Shown piece by piece: positions 6,948 to 8,300 of a stretch of 8,300 nucleotides of DNA. The stretch is from positions 1-8,300 of the forward strand of contig JAKAGX010000027.1 of the NCBI GenBank assembly GCA_021825465.1. The letters are read 5' to 3'. Both the position numbers and the translations under genes were made by a program. Source of the DNA: a bacterium. GTDB lineage: Bacteria > Patescibacteriota > Minisyncoccia > UBA6257 > GWB1-50-10. Numbering within the stretch: position 1 is the first letter of the stretch; every line of letters starts with the position of its first letter. The notes beneath the pieces were generated by a model. It made no database searches, had not been told where the DNA came from, and saw nothing but the letters and a program-made list of their open reading frames with translations.

Positions 6948-7027
6948 TCCTCAAGAGGCAACTCGCGAGGAAACCCAAGGAAAAACCTTCAAAGTTCCGG
7001 AGTCCCGCAAGGGACTCTGGTTTTTTT
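6927..7027 (+). ncRNA. Candidate structured small RNA or attenuated secA leader
   Basis: Between the promoter and the terminator lies about 100 nt that folds into one long rod. GAAG (6935-6938) pairs with CTTC (6987-6990), TTTCCTTG (6940-6947) with CAAGGAAA (6976-6983), TCCTC (6948-6952) with GAGGA (6967-6971), and GAG (6955-6957) with CTC (6962-6964), closed by a GCAA tetraloop. An asymmetric AACC bulge (6972-6975) and an AA/GC internal loop (6953-6954, 6965-6966) interrupt it. I tested it by eye against SRP RNA, RNase P RNA, tmRNA and several common riboswitches and saw no match; the SRP AGCAG and RNase P GAGGAAAGTCC signatures are absent. It may be an independent small RNA, or the aborted leader of secA. 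Confidence 0.6.
6997..7027 (+). terminator. Rho-independent terminator
   Basis: CCGGAGTCCC (6997-7006) and GGGACTCTGG (7011-7020) form a 10-bp stem with a single G-U pair, closed by a GCAA tetraloop and followed at once by seven T (7021-7027). There is no equivalent T-run on the other side, so it acts on plus-strand transcription. It stands 134 nt before the secA start codon. Confidence 0.9.
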
Positions 7028-7055
7028 ATGGAATACCCATTATTCTAAAAGGAGT

Positions 7056-7144
7056 GTCGGACCGCTCGTGCGGCTACGGTTGCGCACTCACACAACAATA
7101 AAAACTATTGGAGGTCACCACCGCAGCCGCACCAGCGGCCCGAC
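7056..7144 (+). promoter_or_regulatory. Long hairpin just upstream of secA, probable 5' UTR element
   Basis: Arms 7056-7075 and 7125-7144 pair over 18 of 20 positions: GTCGG/CCGAC, CCGCT/AGCGG and GTGCGGCT/AGCCGCAC, separated by single mismatches (A7061 against C7139, C7067 against C7133). The 49-nt loop contains a second hairpin, CAATA/TATTG at 7096-7110, and the Shine-Dalgarno-like GGAGGT at 7110-7115. No T-run follows the outer stem beyond TTATTTAT, so it is not a clear terminator. It ends 17 nt before the secA ATG, a position that could affect secA expression if the mRNA includes it. Confidence 0.7.
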
Positions 7145-7161
7145 TTATTTATCTTCATCCC

Positions 7162-8300
7162 ATGTCACTTTTAACCACGTTATTCAAAGACGGCAACCTC
7201 AAGCGATACGAACAAATCGTAAAAGAGATCAACTCTCTGGAATCCGAGATCCAGAAACTGACCTCTGAAAACATCAAAGGAGAGATTGAAAAGCTCCGCG
7301 GGGAAGCAAAGAGCGGCAAAAGTCTCGATGAAATACTCCCGCGCTCTTTCGCCCTCACGCGAGAAGCGGCAAAACGCACCCTCCACCAACGCCACTTCGA
7401 CGTCCAGCTTATGGGCGGCATGGCGCTCCATGAAGGAAAGATCGCCGAAATGAGGACGGGAGAAGGAAAAACGCTCGCCGCGACCCTTCCCACTGCGCTG
7501 AACGCACTGAAAGGTGACGGCGTTCACGTCATTACGGTCAACGACTATCTCGCAAAACGCGATGCTGTATGGATGGGACAAATTTACGACGCTTTGGGAT
7601 TCAAAGTCGCGTGTATCGTCCACGACGCGGCGTACGCCTATGATCCATCGTTCGTCGGAGAAGAAAAATCCGACGAAGAACGTGATGTGATTGGCGGGTT
7701 CAGGGTCGTCGAAAAATTTTTGCGCCCGATCTCGCGGAAAGAAGCATATGCAGCGGACATCGTCTACGGTACGAACCATGAATTCGGCTTCGACTATCTC
7801 CGCGACAATCTTTCCCTCCGTCTGGGGGAAAAAGTCCAGCGGGGCTTCCCGTACGTCATTATCGACGAGATCGACAGCATCTTGATCGACGAGGCTCGGA
7901 CACCGCTCATCATTGCCGGCCCCGATCAAGAATCGAGCGAATACTACAAGGTATTCGCCCGCATCGTCGGAAATTTGAACCAAGAAGAGGATTATGCGGT
8001 CGACGAAAAACTGAAGACCGTTTCCATCACCGAAGCCGGTATTGAGAAAGTTGAAAAGCTTTCCAACGTTCAAAATATCTACGCTCCGGAAAACCTCCGG
8101 CTCGTCCATTTCCTTCAAGAAAGCTTGAAGGCAAAAGCCCTCTTCAAACGCGACAAGGATTACATCGTGAAAAACGGCGAGGTCATCATCGTCGACGAAT
8201 TCACCGGCCGGATGCTTTTGGGGCGCAGATATTCCGGCGGGCTCCACCAAGCCATCGAGGCGAAGGAAGGGGTAAATGTCCGGCAAGAAGACCGAACGTA
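7162..8300 (+). CDS. secA: Preprotein translocase ATPase SecA, N-terminal 379 codons (3' end outside window)
   Basis: SecA drives secretory preproteins through the SecYEG channel using ATP. The frame is open from the ATG at 7162 to the window end. Visible are Walker A MRTGEGKT (97-104), the VNDYLAKRDAxWM motif after it, YGTNHEFGFDYLRDN, the DEAD-box motif IDEIDSILIDEARTP (about 234-248), the linker-region LKAKALFKRDKDYIV, and VDEFTGR (344-350) followed by GLHQAIEAKEGV. Between the first nucleotide-binding motifs and the DEAD box, residues about 154-193 form a charged segment longer than in E. coli SecA; the DEAD box sits roughly 26 residues later than in E. coli (209). No Shine-Dalgarno sequence precedes the ATG, but the start matches the family N-terminus. 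A structured leader lies directly upstream. Confidence 0.97.
   Translation, partial: MSLLTTLFKDGNLKRYEQIVKEINSLESEIQKLTSENIKGEIEKLRGEAKSGKSLDEILPRSFALTREAAKRTLHQRHFDVQLMGGMALHEGKIAEMRTGEGKTLAATLPTALNALKGDGVHVITVNDYLAKRDAVWMGQIYDALGFKVACIVHDAAYAYDPSFVGEEKSDEERDVIGGFRVVEKFLRPISRKEAYAADIVYGTNHEFGFDYLRDNLSLRLGEKVQRGFPYVIIDEIDSILIDEARTPLIIAGPDQESSEYYKVFARIVGNLNQEEDYAVDEKLKTVSITEAGIEKVEKLSNVQNIYAPENLRLVHFLQESLKAKALFKRDKDYIVKNGEVIIVDEFTGRMLLGRRYSGGLHQAIEAKEGVNVRQEDRT

Larger units (their letters stand above)
6811..7161. other. 351-nt intergenic region between dedA-like gene and secA, built of structured elements
   Basis: No convincing protein-coding gene lies here. Three consecutive modules fill it: a GC-rich nested palindrome (6818-6884), a promoter with a hairpin RNA and terminator (6892-7027), and a second long hairpin (7056-7144). 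In a window where other gene gaps are at most a few nucleotides, apart from the tRNA segment, such a long non-coding stretch stands out. A six-codon ATG frame at 7028-7048 directly after the terminator T-run is too short to call. Confidence 0.85.

Noticed and set aside
6927..7027. SRP 4.5S RNA, RNase P RNA or tmRNA as the identity of the hairpin RNA
   Set aside because: The signature sequences of these RNAs (SRP tip with AGCAG, RNase P GAGGAAAGTCC and ACAGAA, tmRNA tRNA-like ends) are not present, and the length is too short for the last two.
7028..7048. Six-codon ATG frame directly after the terminator as a leader peptide
   Set aside because: It starts at the end of the T-run, has no SD, and only six codons with no regulatory codon pattern; chance is more likely.
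7056..7144. Integron attC site or CRISPR repeat
   Set aside because: There are no core sites at the arm ends, no repeat-spacer periodicity and no integrase or cas gene in the window.
7146..7161. TATCTT (7150-7155) as a -10 box giving a leaderless secA mRNA
   Set aside because: The 6-nt distance to ATG mirrors the 4153-4165 arrangement, but only four of six bases match and the -35 position lies in the GC-rich hairpin arm; too weak to list as a promoter.
7068..7268. GTG-started frame of 66 codons after AAAGGAG, overlapping the secA start
   Set aside because: The SD-like motif is about 13 nt away, the product is arginine/threonine/histidine-rich without domain character, its first part is the hairpin arm and its second part is secA read in another frame.
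7180..8286. Long minus-strand open frame of 368 codons opposite secA
   Set aside because: It is the complement of a conserved secA frame with all family motifs; the reverse product shows no domain features.

Overview
The window reads as a chromosomal piece of a small-genome bacterium, most likely a member of the Candidate Phyla Radiation (Patescibacteria, Parcubacteria-like). This placement is inference. It rests on a MurF lacking its usual N-terminal domain, a SecA with an extra segment between the nucleotide-binding and DEAD-box motifs, very compact gene packing, almost no Shine-Dalgarno sequences, a tRNA gene without an encoded CCA, and small CPR-style hypothetical proteins. TGA ends ftsI at the murF junction, so the standard meaning of TGA holds here and a code with TGA as glycine is unlikely.

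Left block (1-4039, + strand): the end of a division and cell-wall (dcw) cluster. The genes are rsmH (5' end outside the window), an ftsL-like bitopic protein, the class B penicillin-binding protein ftsI, and a short murF. They are separated by 4 nt or overlap, so they look like one transcript linking 16S rRNA methylation, septal peptidoglycan cross-linking and synthesis of the UDP-MurNAc-pentapeptide. The cluster stops after murF.

Middle block (4040-6810): a minus-strand tRNA-Glu(CTC) converges on murF. Just beyond its 5' end an AT-rich segment appears to hold two overlapping, oppositely oriented -10 boxes. One would serve the tRNA, the other a rightward operon of four genes: a three-helix membrane protein of unknown function, rmuC, a nucleotidyltransferase-fold protein and a DedA-family membrane protein. 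Gaps within this operon are 1-4 nt. The first gene is probably translated from a leaderless mRNA.

Intergenic block (6811-7161, 351 nt): no convincing protein, but three structured modules in a row. First is a GC-rich nested palindrome. Second is a strong extended -10 promoter followed by about 100 nt that fold into a long hairpin and end in a textbook Rho-independent terminator. Third is a second long hairpin ending 17 nt before secA. The 5' end of the predicted transcript is complementary to the loop of the last hairpin over 10 nt. This is either a small RNA gene or an attenuated leader of secA. I could not match it to a known RNA family, and it is the part of the window most worth following up.

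Right block (7162-8300, + strand): the first 379 codons of secA, running off the window end.
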